64,000 nucleotides of DNA from an uncultured Clostridia bacterium. Its GTDB lineage: Bacteria > Bacillota > Clostridia > Peptostreptococcales > Anaerovoracaceae. The stretch spans positions 23,371-87,370 of the forward strand of contig CAMYVY010000008.1 in the NCBI GenBank assembly GCA_947302715.1, in the 5' to 3' direction. A model generated the notes under the pieces. That model was not told where the DNA came from. It did no database searches and saw nothing but the letters and a program-made list of their open reading frames with translations. The first letter of the stretch is position 1. The number at the start of each line of letters is the position of its first letter. Made by a program: the position numbers and the translations under genes. Shown here piece by piece: positions 8,720 through 16,227 of this stretch.

Positions 8720-9431
8720 AGCCCGCACCCCTTACGGTATGAATAAGTTTGATGCCATACGCCTCGTCGATTTTGGATCTCAGATGGCGGACGTAGACAT
8801 CAACTATATTCGTTTCTCCTAAATAATCGAAGCCGCATACTTTTTCAAGCAACGTATCTCGCGACAGAACTATGTCCTTGTTTTCCATCAAAGTTTTCAG
8901 CATTAGGAATTCCCTGTTCACCAGGCTTATTTCGTGTCCATCGTAGGTGACGCGACGTTTCTTTTCATCGAGAACCAGTTTGCCTATGGACAGAACTTCA
9001 TCGTGAGATTTGTGGGTGATGCCTTTGTTCTCAGAACTACTATGGTCCTCGGCTTTGTGCTCAATAAGCCTATGCTTTATTGCAACCCTAATGCGCGCCA
9101 GCAATTCCTCAATGGCGAAAGGCTTGGTTATATAATCCACAGCACCTGCATCCAATCCCGACACCTTATCCATTACAGAATCTCTTGCGGTTAGAAGAAT
9201 GACCGGAGTATCCTTCTCCTTTTGCAGTCTCCTTAAAACTTCCAGGCCGTTTAATTCCGGAATCATGATGTCCAAAAGGATAAGATCAAAATCAGCAGAA
9301 AGAGCGAGCTCAAGGGCTCGCCTTCCATCTTCTGCTTTTTCTACTTCGTATCCTTCGTGAATCAGCTCCAGCTCAATAAAACGACCCAGGCTTTCTTCAT
9401 CTTCCACGACTAATATTTTGATTGGCGTCAT
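8706..9431 (-). CDS. OmpR/PhoB family response regulator
   Basis: DNA-binding regulator of 241 residues. The receiver domain (1-120) shows the acidic pair in VVEDEE, the phosphoacceptor Asp in LILLDIMIP near residue 52, the Thr in LLTARDS and the Lys in YITKPF. A winged-helix Trans_reg_C domain fills 145-240, ending RHLRSKIDEAYG and TVRGAGYVIK. It shares a 4-bp ATGA overlap with the DUF4342 gene upstream and overlaps the kinase gene downstream. The partner kinase is therefore clear; target genes probably include its own operon. Confidence 0.96.
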   Translation of the reverse strand: MTPIKILVVEDEESLGRFIELELIHEGYEVEKAEDGRRALELALSADFDLILLDIMIPELNGLEVLRRLQKEKDTPVILLTARDSVMDKVSGLDAGAVDYITKPFAIEELLARIRVAIKHRLIEHKAEDHSSSENKGITHKSHDEVLSIGKLVLDEKKRRVTYDGHEISLVNREFLMLKTLMENKDIVLSRDTLLEKVCGFDYLGETNIVDVYVRHLRSKIDEAYGIKLIHTVRGAGYVIK

Positions 9432-9952
9432 AGTTTATTGTACTCGTCCTTTACTTTATCAGCAGCACTACTTGCTTGGTCCATTATCTGGTTTACTTTT
9501 TCCAGATCCGCCTCCCCCACAAATTCATATTTAAAACCAACAAATAGTGAAACAACCAATAGTATTATTGTTATCCACCAGAACATAAGAAGCAGTATCG
9601 CAACACCCCACAAAGGTAGATTGAAAACAACTTCACCCGCTTTGTTCCTTGCAATAACGGAATTTGTTCTTAGGAAATGCCAGACCTTTCTCAAGGCTCT
9701 TTTCAATCTAACTCTTACGCTGTCATCCTCCATAGTGCTTTCGACTTGCCTGGGGACCGATACATACTGAGTTTGTTCTTCATACTGCGTGGAATAAGTG
9801 CTGCTTTTGGGTGCCTGAGCTTTGCCTTCTCTTTCTAATATAATCATGGCATCCAATAGGTCGCCTTCTGCTTGCTCCAAAACTCTCTTTGCGTCCCCGT
9901 AGCTAATTCCTGTTTTCTCTACCAATTTTTCGATTTTTTCAAAATAATCCAT
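9428..9952 (-). CDS. DUF4342-type protein with UBA-like N-terminus and one membrane region
   Basis: First gene of the two-component operon, 174 residues. Residues 1-40 resemble a UBA/TS-N fold (EKLVEKTGISYGDAKRVLEQAEGD is the recognisable helix pair), followed by a charged linker and then a hydrophobic segment (LPLWGVAILLLMFWWITIILL) near 122-142, with a short C-terminal tail. DUF4342 proteins of this layout often accompany two-component systems. The ATG at 9952 is chosen because GGGAAAGGA lies 7 bases upstream. The role is unknown; an accessory to the kinase is inferred from context only. Confidence 0.8.
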   Translation of the reverse strand: MDYFEKIEKLVEKTGISYGDAKRVLEQAEGDLLDAMIILEREGKAQAPKSSTYSTQYEEQTQYVSVPRQVESTMEDDSVRVRLKRALRKVWHFLRTNSVIARNKAGEVVFNLPLWGVAILLLMFWWITIILLVVSLFVGFKYEFVGEADLEKVNQIMDQASSAADKVKDEYNKL

Positions 9953-10089
9953 TTCGATTCCTTTCCCGGACAATTGGCCCGCTCCTTAATGCTTGACCTA
10001 ATGATACCGGGACAATCTTAATCTATCTTTGATGAATGATTAATTATAGATTAATTAATTTGTGAATTGAAAGCATTATTCTATTCTTC

Positions 10090-10257
10090 TTAAGAAGCCT
10101 CTCGCATTTCGCTCTCTGTTATAGATTTTAATCTTATAACCCTTGGAAATCCAATTCCGTAACTCCTGAAACGTTTTGTCAAGGACTGTTTAGTTAAGGA
10201 GATATAATCCGTCTTCTCTCCTGTGATATTCACTTGTCCGTTGATTGCGTTAAACAT
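10090..10257 (-). pseudogene. Hydrolase 5' remnant fused to the dispersed element
   Basis: Bases 10196-10257 match the first 20 codons of the alpha/beta hydrolase gene (7352-7413) with about four mismatches; the encoded starts are MFNAINGQVNIT and MINAINGQVNIA. The match stops abruptly and continues directly into the dispersed 3' element (GTCAAGGACTGTTTAGTTA, 10178-10196) that follows the intact hydrolase gene. This is what an internal deletion of a second hydrolase copy would leave. A 55-codon frame runs through the join, but there is no clear ribosome binding site. Confidence 0.72.
10155..10196 (-). repeat. Dispersed ~40-bp 3' element, copy 2
   Basis: The GTCAAGGACTgTTTAGTTA core at 10178-10196 is nearly identical to copy 1, while the left half is more divergent. 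It sits at the deletion junction of the hydrolase remnant. Confidence 0.65.
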
Positions 10258-10265
10258 TATCATTT

Positions 10266-10838
10266 TTACATAAAGCGAGAAAGAATCATTGCAACAATCA
10301 CACCCACAACCGCACCGGCTAGAAGCTTTATGATTGGTTCATAGTGTCTCTTACCTTCTTCCCTGGCCTTCTCGATTCCATCAAGCTTCTCTCCATTCAT
10401 GAACGCAACGATTTCTTTGTAGGTATATATGTTTTCTTCTTTCTTTACCTTTTCAACCCTGAATGCGTAGTAAATCATCACGCCTGCCAACGCAGCCCAT
10501 ATTACAGCTCCCGGTATTCCCAGCCACTTGAATAAAGGCAAAGCTGATACGATGCAAACTATAATCAGCACCGCAAAGATGTTGCTATCCCTCTGAAAGC
10601 TTTTGATTTTTGTTTGTTCGACTTTTTCTTTCATGATTTCGATATCTCCTTTTACCAATGAGTCAAGCGAGACACCAAACAGATCACTAATCATTAAAAG
10701 ACTGTGAATATCCGGATAGCTTTTATCGTTTTCCCAGCTCGATATGGTCTGTCTTGAAACATAAAGCTTATCCGCCAATTCTTCCTGCGTCATTTCTGAC
10801 TTTGTTCTGCATTCTTTTAATCTTTTGCCTAGTTCCAT
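10266..10838 (-). CDS. XRE family regulator with C-terminal membrane segments
   Basis: A 190-residue protein. Residues 4-60 form a classic helix-turn-helix (KLYVSRQTISSWENDKSYP), followed by hydrophobic spans near 88-105 and 108-125 and a last one near 170-186. Membrane-tethered XRE regulators of this shape are common in Clostridia. The ribosome binding site AAGGAGG precedes the ATG by 7 bases, and a TTGACA promoter lies upstream. Neighbouring genes are small modules of unclear function, so the target is unknown; self-regulation is likely. Confidence 0.88.
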   Translation of the reverse strand: MELGKRLKECRTKSEMTQEELADKLYVSRQTISSWENDKSYPDIHSLLMISDLFGVSLDSLVKGDIEIMKEKVEQTKIKSFQRDSNIFAVLIIVCIVSALPLFKWLGIPGAVIWAALAGVMIYYAFRVEKVKKEENIYTYKEIVAFMNGEKLDGIEKAREEGKRHYEPIIKLLAGAVVGVIVAMILSRFM

Positions 10839-10900
10839 CTGGTTGTCCTCCTTACGAGCCCATACTATCGAAACCTCAAGTGCTCGTCTATCAAACGTTC

Positions 10901-10929
10901 TTTACAATCACTGATTTTACTGATGTCAA
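10901..10929 (-). promoter_or_regulatory. Promoter of the membrane XRE gene
   Basis: On the minus strand TTGACA (10924-10929) and TGTAAA (10901-10906) are 17 bp apart, about 60 bp before the start codon. Confidence 0.55.
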
Positions 10930-10944
10930 AGTATCTTTACACCT

Positions 10945-11123
10945 TTAAAAAGCCTGATTTATTCTATGCTCAGATAAAAATGTCATCATATATACTGGCA
11001 CAAATCTCAAGTTGCCTTCCTTTTTTAGATCCTTTTGTGAAATGATAATTGTTTCCCCTACGGCACTTACGTCCTTATCATACTTAGTCTGATTTTCCCT
11101 TTCAGCTGCTCCGGTGTAAGCAT
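10945..11123 (-). pseudogene. Remnant of an AbiEii-type toxin gene
   Basis: Directly after the antitoxin stop an ATG opens MLTPEQLKGKIR, the usual start of AbiEii nucleotidyltransferase toxins, but the frame ends after 18 codons. A second frame (containing DVSAVGETIIISQKDLKK and ending LSEHRINQAF) follows to a TAA at 10945-10947. A full toxin would need about 250-300 residues, so most of the gene, including the catalytic nucleotidyltransferase motifs, is gone. The origin of the second frame is not recognised. Confidence 0.65.
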
Positions 11124-11720
11124 CTACAACACCTCCATGTACTTTCTGACCTCGCTTTGAACGCCGATATCTCTGGCCATCTTTATGATTGCACGAGGAT
11201 TATATGTTCCTGAGAAATACATCTTAATCGCCTGCGTAAACACTTGTTTGTCCACTCTTTTTTGGTTCTTGATTAAATCACATATGCACCGCTCTTTGTT
11301 ATATGCCCTTACCATGGACCCTTGCGGTGTTTTTAATTCCTCCACTCCAAGATTCAAGACATCAGGCTGAACATAGTGAATTCTTAAATCCGGATTTCCT
11401 TTTTTTAATCTGCTGGCATTATATCCTTGGGGCAAAGTCAGATCTATAGTTCTTGGAACCCGATCCGAAAGTCCATGAAAAAACAGTGCTGTTCCATATG
11501 AGTAAATTGCTTTTTGTGATCTCTTTTGTATGACAGCGTATTCATCAGGCATTTCTTTTGCAACTGAATAAATGCCTTTTGATTCTCTTTCCAGAAGACC
11601 TTCGATCAAATAGTCTTTTATGTTGTATCTTCCAATTCCTAAACCTTCTATTTCTTTTGTAGTAATGAGTCCGTCGGATTCTTGCGCTTGCTTATAAATG
11701 ACATCTATTTTTTTGTTCAT
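11124..11720 (-). CDS. AbiEi-family type IV antitoxin
   Basis: A 198-residue protein with an N-terminal winged-helix (residues 12-55; TTKEIEGLGIGRYNIKDYL) and a C-terminal AbiEi domain (SYGTALFFHGLSDRVP near 78-93, TIDLTLPQGYN, YNKERCICDLIKN). AbiEi represses its own promoter and counteracts the AbiEii toxin in an abortive-infection toxin-antitoxin pair. Here the toxin gene that should follow is reduced to fragments, leaving an orphan antitoxin. The ATG at 11720 has GAGGTG upstream. A 13-bp inverted repeat overlaps its promoter, in keeping with autoregulation. The gene itself looks intact. Confidence 0.88.
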   Translation of the reverse strand: MNKKIDVIYKQAQESDGLITTKEIEGLGIGRYNIKDYLIEGLLERESKGIYSVAKEMPDEYAVIQKRSQKAIYSYGTALFFHGLSDRVPRTIDLTLPQGYNASRLKKGNPDLRIHYVQPDVLNLGVEELKTPQGSMVRAYNKERCICDLIKNQKRVDKQVFTQAIKMYFSGTYNPRAIIKMARDIGVQSEVRKYMEVL

Positions 11721-11732
11721 GGCCGTCACCTC

Positions 11733-11775
11733 ACAATCGTGCTTTTATTATACGGCATTAAAGCACGATTGTAAA
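11733..11775 (-). promoter_or_regulatory. Promoter and inverted-repeat operator of the AbiEi gene
   Basis: On the minus strand TTTACA (11770-11775) and TATAAT (11747-11752) are exactly 17 bp apart. Perfect 13-bp arms ACAATCGTGCTTT (11733-11745) and AAAGCACGATTGT (11760-11772) flank the -10 box and overlap the -35. AbiEi proteins are known to bind inverted repeats in their promoters, so this is probably its operator. Confidence 0.82.
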
Positions 11776-11826
11776 CTCGTTTTTTAGCCATCTTAGTTGC
11801 GATGTTTTTTAACTGTACATTGTTCT

Positions 11827-12684
11827 TCATCCAGACTGTAATCCATCGGCAAATGTATTTTTTAATCTACGCCACTTTATCCAAACCGCAATCATTATTG
11901 GAATCATAGTAGCAAGAGGAATGATGAATGATTGGACTACGATACTGCCAGTTGTAATGATATCTGTACTCTCCGGTTGGAACGCTTCAGTAGTTAAAAT
12001 ACTATATAAGAGAAAAATAGCTCCATCAGCAACAGCATGACTTATCACGACAGCCCACATACTCTTTGATTGAATATATATAAGAGAGAAATACACTCCT
12101 ATGATTATAGCTGTAATTATTTGAGCTGTTGTATCCAAGATCGCTTGTAGATTATATCCGCTTAGATTTACGAGATGTGCGATACCAAATATCATGGAGG
12201 AAATTATAATCGATTTCTTTGTCCCTGTCCAAGAATCGCCATAACATCTCTTTAGGTTGTTATAACCAAAGCCTCGACACAATACTTCCTCAAAAAATCC
12301 TGTTGTGAAAGCCATCATTACACAAGCCAAAAAGTAAGATGGTTTTGGTACATGAGCATATCCAATATTTCCAAATAAATTAACAACGAAAAATACTAAT
12401 CCACGCACAATGCAGACAAGCCCCATATATAACCCTTTAGGGATAGTGCTTAAATGATAATCCTCGCTGTGATGTATGCCAAGCTTTTGAGATAATGCTA
12501 TAAGTGCAAATGTCAAAACAAGTTGAGCAACCGCATTCATCCAAATGTACAGTTCTAAATCAAATGCAGCAATTCTATCTTTAAGCATTAATCTAGTTGA
12601 GATTGAAACCGCACCTAGAAGAAAGAAGAATATAACAGTAATTAACACGGTGAATAAAAGACTGTCTGTTTTAATTTTACGCAT
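11827..12684 (-). CDS. CPBP family intramembrane glutamic protease (Abi domain)
   Basis: A polytopic membrane protein of about 285 residues. The CPBP signature EEVLCRGFGYNNL is seen near residues 132-144 (Glu-Glu and Arg are the proposed catalytic residues), with the second motif FGIAHLVN near 160-167. Members include prenyl CAAX-type proteases and bacteriocin self-immunity proteins. The ATG at 12684 overlaps the XRE stop as ATGCGTAA; an earlier ATG at 12708 is possible. It closes a three-gene unit with an XRE regulator and a membrane protein. The substrate is unknown. Confidence 0.88.
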   Translation of the reverse strand: MRKIKTDSLLFTVLITVIFFFLLGAVSISTRLMLKDRIAAFDLELYIWMNAVAQLVLTFALIALSQKLGIHHSEDYHLSTIPKGLYMGLVCIVRGLVFFVVNLFGNIGYAHVPKPSYFLACVMMAFTTGFFEEVLCRGFGYNNLKRCYGDSWTGTKKSIIISSMIFGIAHLVNLSGYNLQAILDTTAQIITAIIIGVYFSLIYIQSKSMWAVVISHAVADGAIFLLYSILTTEAFQPESTDIITTGSIVVQSFIIPLATMIPIMIAVWIKWRRLKNTFADGLQSG

Positions 12685-12913
12685 CTTTGCTAGTATCTCC
12701 CTGCTCATCACTCTTGTATTCCAAAATATCTCCAGGTTGACAGTTTAGTGCTTCACATATTGCCTCTAACGTAGAGAACCTGATAGCACTAATCTTTCCC
12801 GTTTTCATCTTTGATAAATTGACGTTGGATACACCAACCTTTTCAGATAGTTCTTTGAGGCTTATTTTACGGTCTGCCATGACTCGATCCAATCTTAATA
12901 TTATCTGTCCCAT
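12677..12913 (-). CDS. Small XRE regulator (YozG-like)
   Basis: A 78-residue Cro/C1-type protein. The helix-turn-helix SEKVGVSNVNLSKMKTGK lies at residues 24-41 and the end LNCQPGDILEYKSDEQ is typical of YozG-like regulators, which are usually paired with a DUF2975 membrane protein, as here. It overlaps the protease gene by a few bases and starts 9 bp after the membrane protein gene. A palindrome upstream of the operon is a candidate operator. Confidence 0.9.
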   Translation of the reverse strand: MGQIILRLDRVMADRKISLKELSEKVGVSNVNLSKMKTGKISAIRFSTLEAICEALNCQPGDILEYKSDEQGDTSKDA

Positions 12914-12922
12914 AATAGCCTC

Positions 12923-13480
12923 CTATAGTGTTTCATCCACTTCTGTCTGAAGCACCTTGCCATAATCAAGAATGGAATAGACGCACCAGAAGAACAGTCC
13001 CGCTAGTACTCCGGCACCTATTCCTACGAATATTGTCACTACTACTGTTATAATGATGAAACTGGTTTTAAGGCGACCGATGACGGATTCGGAGAATGGC
13101 GTATCTTCTACGGATAAATCAGCGAAAACCTTCTTTAAAAGTGTAAGGACGACCGTAACTGCCGCGCAAATAATGACTGCGATGATACAACTGATAATTA
13201 TCGGATTTGCGTAATCACCTTCCGCAAAGGCCTTACTGTAATCGACTGCCAGGTTAAGTCCGGGACTGTCAATTTTAAGACTTTCAACGGTGATCTTACC
13301 TGATGCCACCTGCTCGGCAAGTTTCGTATTAATTGCCTCTCTTTGTACGAAGCCTATAACTACTCCAACCAGAGAACCTATCATTCCTATGATGCCAAAG
13401 ATTCTTAAAATCCCCGTCACCTTTGCCGATGTACGGCAGCGATTTTTTATTACCTCCAATTTATTGTTATACTCATTCAT
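12923..13480 (-). CDS. DUF2975-like membrane protein
   Basis: A 185-residue protein with four predicted membrane segments (near 21-45, 94-114, 132-152 and 156-172) and an extracytoplasmic loop between the first two. It heads a unit with a YozG-like XRE protein; that pairing is characteristic of DUF2975 proteins, but the sequence match was judged by eye only. AGGAGGT precedes the ATG by 7 bases. Function unknown. Confidence 0.75.
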   Translation of the reverse strand: MNEYNNKLEVIKNRCRTSAKVTGILRIFGIIGMIGSLVGVVIGFVQREAINTKLAEQVASGKITVESLKIDSPGLNLAVDYSKAFAEGDYANPIIISCIIAVIICAAVTVVLTLLKKVFADLSVEDTPFSESVIGRLKTSFIIITVVVTIFVGIGAGVLAGLFFWCVYSILDYGKVLQTEVDETL

Positions 13481-13545
13481 TGTTCTTACCTCCTAAAAAG
13501 CTTATTTTATGCTTCTAATCTGTTTTACTATGTGATTGGCTATTT

Positions 13546-13611
13546 CATTAAATATTTAATGTTTATCATTAATTTCGAGCTTATTCTATCGCCCTTATTC
13601 ATGTTTGTCAA
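13546..13611 (-). promoter_or_regulatory. Promoter and palindrome of the DUF2975-XRE-CPBP unit
   Basis: TTGACA (13606-13611) and TAGAAT (13583-13588) on the minus strand are 17 bp apart. Downstream of the start lies the perfect 16-bp palindrome CATTAAATATTTAATG (13546-13561), and a related CATTAAATAATG lies just upstream of the -35. These are candidate operators for the XRE protein of the unit. Confidence 0.7.
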
Positions 13612-13710
13612 GCATTATTTAATGTTTTTCGATAATTATTTATCATAAGCTTTTTCCGAAGGAGAAGAGTTATTTCCGGATTAAAGACTATAACAACTTC
13701 CGGGCATTAT

Positions 13711-13740
13711 AAAAGGTGAGCAAGATACTCTTGCTCACCT
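13711..13740 (-). terminator. Terminator after the DUF3021 gene
   Basis: Perfect 12-bp stem AGGTGAGCAAGA/TCTTGCTCACCT followed by TTTTAT on the minus strand. One arm is formed by the end of the dispersed 3' element. Confidence 0.8.
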
Positions 13741-13772
13741 ATCCAGCAACCATTTGTTAGTGCGTTTTTTGG
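13734..13772 (-). repeat. Dispersed ~40-bp 3' element, copy 3
   Basis: CTCACCTATCCAGCAACCAT matches copies 1 and 4 closely; the right half (GTTAGTGCGTTTTTTGG) has diverged. It lies just 3' of the DUF3021 gene. Confidence 0.65.
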
Positions 13773-13778
13773 CGCTCT

Positions 13779-14204
13779 TTATTTCATTTGCTGAATGCGC
13801 TCATTCATTTCTTTTGCTTCCTTGCGAAAGTGAAGCATAAAGAAGAACCAAATTAAGAACGCAACCGCTAATTGAATAGCTATAACCATAAGTCCCTGGG
13901 CAAAAGTTTTTCCTTCGCCAATCCAGCCTACAGCGTACGCCGTAGCAGTATATACTATGCAGCCAATTCCCATATGGATTATAACCTTGATCAACATTGG
14001 TAAATCTTCTTTGCTATATACTACACTTGGAACACCAAATCCTAAACCTACAACAACACACCCTATTACCATCTTTGTAAAATGATAATCTTCAAAGGTG
14101 AAATTGCCTTTATACGCAACATCGTATGCAATACCTGCAAGACAGAAAATCATAAATGCAATCCCCACACTAAGCATCGTGCTTTTTACCATATCTTTTA
14201 TCAT
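13779..14204 (-). CDS. DUF3021 family membrane protein
   Basis: A 141-residue protein with four hydrophobic helices (near 9-27, 40-58, 72-92 and 102-122) and a basic tail. DUF3021 proteins are nearly always encoded after a LytTR DNA-binding protein, as here, where they are thought to modulate the regulator. The ATG at 14204 is preferred because GAGGAGG lies 10 bases upstream and the longer frame would run into the LytTR gene. Function otherwise unknown. Confidence 0.85.
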   Translation of the reverse strand: MIKDMVKSTMLSVGIAFMIFCLAGIAYDVAYKGNFTFEDYHFTKMVIGCVVVGLGFGVPSVVYSKEDLPMLIKVIIHMGIGCIVYTATAYAVGWIGEGKTFAQGLMVIAIQLAVAFLIWFFFMLHFRKEAKEMNERIQQMK

Positions 14205-14220
14205 GTTAATAATGCCTCCT

Positions 14221-14658
14221 CTATAATCCAAGATATCTTTTAAACTCTGGCAAATACTTTCTTGACACATAATCCCTTAACCCATTTTTCAGTTTTAGTA
14301 GTAGCGCTCCACTAAACCCAGGTTCTACTCCATCTATATAGGACAGATTGATTAATGTCGACTTGGATATTTGCATAAACTGATTTCCCAGCTGAGTTTG
14401 CAGTTCGTAAAGCCTTTTTCGAGACCTATAGTTGCTATCTTTTCCGTAAATAATGCTATTACCGTTTTCCACCCTGACCATATATATTTCTTCTGGCTTA
14501 AGGATAACCATATCTTCTTCATTCCTTAGTGCAATAATAGGTTTTTCACTTGTATTAAAGCTGTCTATTACCCTTTGGATTTCATCCGTCATTTTATCGG
14601 TGTAAATAACCGCATATGTCTCCTTGTGCTCTGGAGAAATATCTACGCTTACCCTCAT
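14221..14658 (-). CDS. LytTR domain DNA-binding protein
   Basis: A 145-residue regulator with a LytTR DNA-binding domain in its C-terminal two thirds (EEIYMVRVENGNSIIYG, then MQISKSTLINLSYID and the ending SRKYLPEFKRYLGL). It has no receiver domain, as is usual for the stand-alone type that partners DUF3021. GAAAGGAG precedes the ATG. The gene pair forms a self-contained regulatory module in the accessory zone. Confidence 0.9.
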   Translation of the reverse strand: MRVSVDISPEHKETYAVIYTDKMTDEIQRVIDSFNTSEKPIIALRNEEDMVILKPEEIYMVRVENGNSIIYGKDSNYRSRKRLYELQTQLGNQFMQISKSTLINLSYIDGVEPGFSGALLLKLKNGLRDYVSRKYLPEFKRYLGL

Positions 14659-14756
14659 GCATTGTCTCCTTTCTTCTTGATGGTGCTATGATACTCTATA
14701 TTTCTGCTTATGTCTCGCAATATGCGGTAAGTGGCAAGAAACAAAAGGTAAGATGC

Positions 14757-14777
14757 AAAAAAAGCCGCTTTTGCGAC
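14757..14777 (-). terminator. Terminator after the nitrilase-family gene
   Basis: Minus-strand stem GTCGC/GCGGC with AAAA loop followed by seven T. It lies 65 bp past the stop, beyond the dispersed element. Confidence 0.65.
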
Positions 14778-14800
14778 TTCCCTTCTAATAATAGATTTAC

Positions 14801-14838
14801 TCACCCATCCAGCAACCAAGAGTCAAGGATTTTTTAAC
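14801..14838 (-). repeat. Dispersed ~40-bp 3' element, copy 4
   Basis: TCACCCATCCAGCAACCA, then GAGTCAAGGATTTTTTAAC, directly 3' of the nitrilase-family gene. Confidence 0.72.
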
Positions 14839-14843
14839 ACTTC

Positions 14844-15560
14844 CTATAACTCCACTATGAGAATATCTTCTACATCATAAAGAAGTTTATTCTGGATTGC
14901 TCCATTTTTGAAATAAAAAGTACCTCCGTGCGATACCGGTTCTCTGCTCAGGGAATTCACCATTAGAACACGCTCAGATATTTTTTCTGCCTGCTTGGTA
15001 TACTCGATTTCTTCTTGCTGCCATTCTTCCAATGTAAAGTTTACATAGACCGGCCAGAGAACTATCGCATTTGTTACAAACTTATCCCAAGTCACATCCC
15101 AGAGATCGCCACATAACGCAAGCTCAAAATCATGTCCCATAAAAGAGAATGTCTCGACAGTCTCTCCCTCCTTATAGTGGTTATCAGTCTCGGGCGACTC
15201 CTTCCACCCGATTGACATTCTTCTGTAGTTGTGAGTAAGTTTTCCATCCTCTATGAATGCATAAGATGAGTAAAGCGTTTCGTCCTCTCGCTCTATATAT
15301 CCAAACGCAATCGCCACGCTATACTCTTTGCTCCAGTCGCATATCGTTTGCATTTCCGGAGAATCCTTCGTCACAGCAACGGTCTTATCCTCTTCATACT
15401 TCCACGAAAGAGAATCAAAACCCTGAAGAAAAGCCTCACCAAAGCATAATAAGTCAACCTTCCCTGCGGCTTCCTTTAGAGCCTTCTCCATTTGCGCAAG
15501 GTTAAAGGTAATATCTTTGTTTATGAACTTGTATTGCGCTAGTCCTATTTTCATATGCAT
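14844..15560 (-). CDS. Carbon-nitrogen hydrolase (nitrilase superfamily)
   Basis: A 238-residue cytosolic hydrolase, near the usual length for the superfamily. The glutamate of the catalytic set is in CFGEAFLQGF (E42) and the cysteine in ALCGDLWD (C150). At the place where family members have Tyr-Arg-Lys the sequence reads NYRRMSIGWKE, so the canonical lysine seems to be Arg114; Lys120 might take its place. The family cleaves amides or nitriles; the substrate is unknown. Its 3' side carries a dispersed element and a terminator. ATG codons at 15560 and 15554 are both possible starts. Confidence 0.85.
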   Translation of the reverse strand: MHMKIGLAQYKFINKDITFNLAQMEKALKEAAGKVDLLCFGEAFLQGFDSLSWKYEEDKTVAVTKDSPEMQTICDWSKEYSVAIAFGYIEREDETLYSSYAFIEDGKLTHNYRRMSIGWKESPETDNHYKEGETVETFSFMGHDFELALCGDLWDVTWDKFVTNAIVLWPVYVNFTLEEWQQEEIEYTKQAEKISERVLMVNSLSREPVSHGGTFYFKNGAIQNKLLYDVEDILIVEL

Positions 15561-15579
15561 CTGCTTTGGTTGTTGCGGC

Positions 15580-15909
15580 TTACCATAATCCTTTGTTGTA
15601 CTTCATCATAGCAAGGATAATAATTATAAATCCGACAAGGCCTCCTGTGGCTAGAATCACTGTACCGATTGTGTCGAGCGCGGGGCTATTCGTTTCCTCC
15701 GCAGCAAACTGCATTACCGCTTTGACTATAAGCGAGGCTCCCAAGATAATCGTCCCCGCTCCGATTCTCCTGCCAAACGGAAGTCTGTCTTCCTCCGCCA
15801 CTCTCTTGCGATGGTAGCTGTGAAGCGTATTTATATTTCCCATCATATTCATGATACCCAGTGCGATTATGAATAGTCCTATGATTAACGGAACCAATAA
15901 TTCTCCCAT
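15580..15909 (-). CDS. Small membrane protein of unknown function
   Basis: A 109-residue protein with three hydrophobic segments (near 4-24, 50-70 and 80-101) and a charged cytoplasmic stretch HSYHRKRVAEEDRLPFGRR between the first two. GGAGGT lies 7 bases before the ATG at 15909, which overrules the earlier in-frame ATG at 15924 that overlaps the ribosome binding site. I do not recognise the family with certainty; it resembles small membrane proteins that pair with XRE regulators in Clostridia, and an XRE gene lies 61 bp upstream. Confidence 0.75.
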   Translation of the reverse strand: MGELLVPLIIGLFIIALGIMNMMGNINTLHSYHRKRVAEEDRLPFGRRIGAGTIILGASLIVKAVMQFAAEETNSPALDTIGTVILATGGLVGFIIIILAMMKYNKGLW

Positions 15910-15969
15910 GAGTATAACCTCCAAACATGTTTTTTGAAACGGATCAGCGCTTCCCTTTTCCCTGTAAAG

Positions 15970-16176
15970 TTAAAAAAAGAATAACTCTTCAAATTTTTTA
16001 TCCAAAGCGGTGCAAAGAATTAGCGCAAGCTTTGCCGTTGGATTGAACTGCCCCGTTTCAATGGAGCTTATGGTGTTTCTTGACACCCCAACCAAATCTG
16101 CAAGCTGCTGCTGAGAGAGCCCCGCTTCCGTTCGCGCTTCTTTAAGATTGTTTTTTAAAATGAGTTCGTTATCCAT
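15970..16176 (-). CDS. Small XRE regulator
   Basis: A 68-residue Cro/C1-type protein consisting of little more than a helix-turn-helix (AGLSQQQLADLVGVSRNT at 18-35) and the short tail LDKKFEELFFF. Stand-alone regulators of this class usually act with a neighbouring membrane protein; DUF6442-like and unknown membrane genes lie on either side. Direct repeats at 16683-16732 are candidate binding sites. Confidence 0.92.
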   Translation of the reverse strand: MDNELILKNNLKEARTEAGLSQQQLADLVGVSRNTISSIETGQFNPTAKLALILCTALDKKFEELFFF

Positions 16177-16227
16177 CTATGCTCCTGCTATGCAATCTGT
16201 TTTTTTAGGATGAGGCCTTTTTCCATC

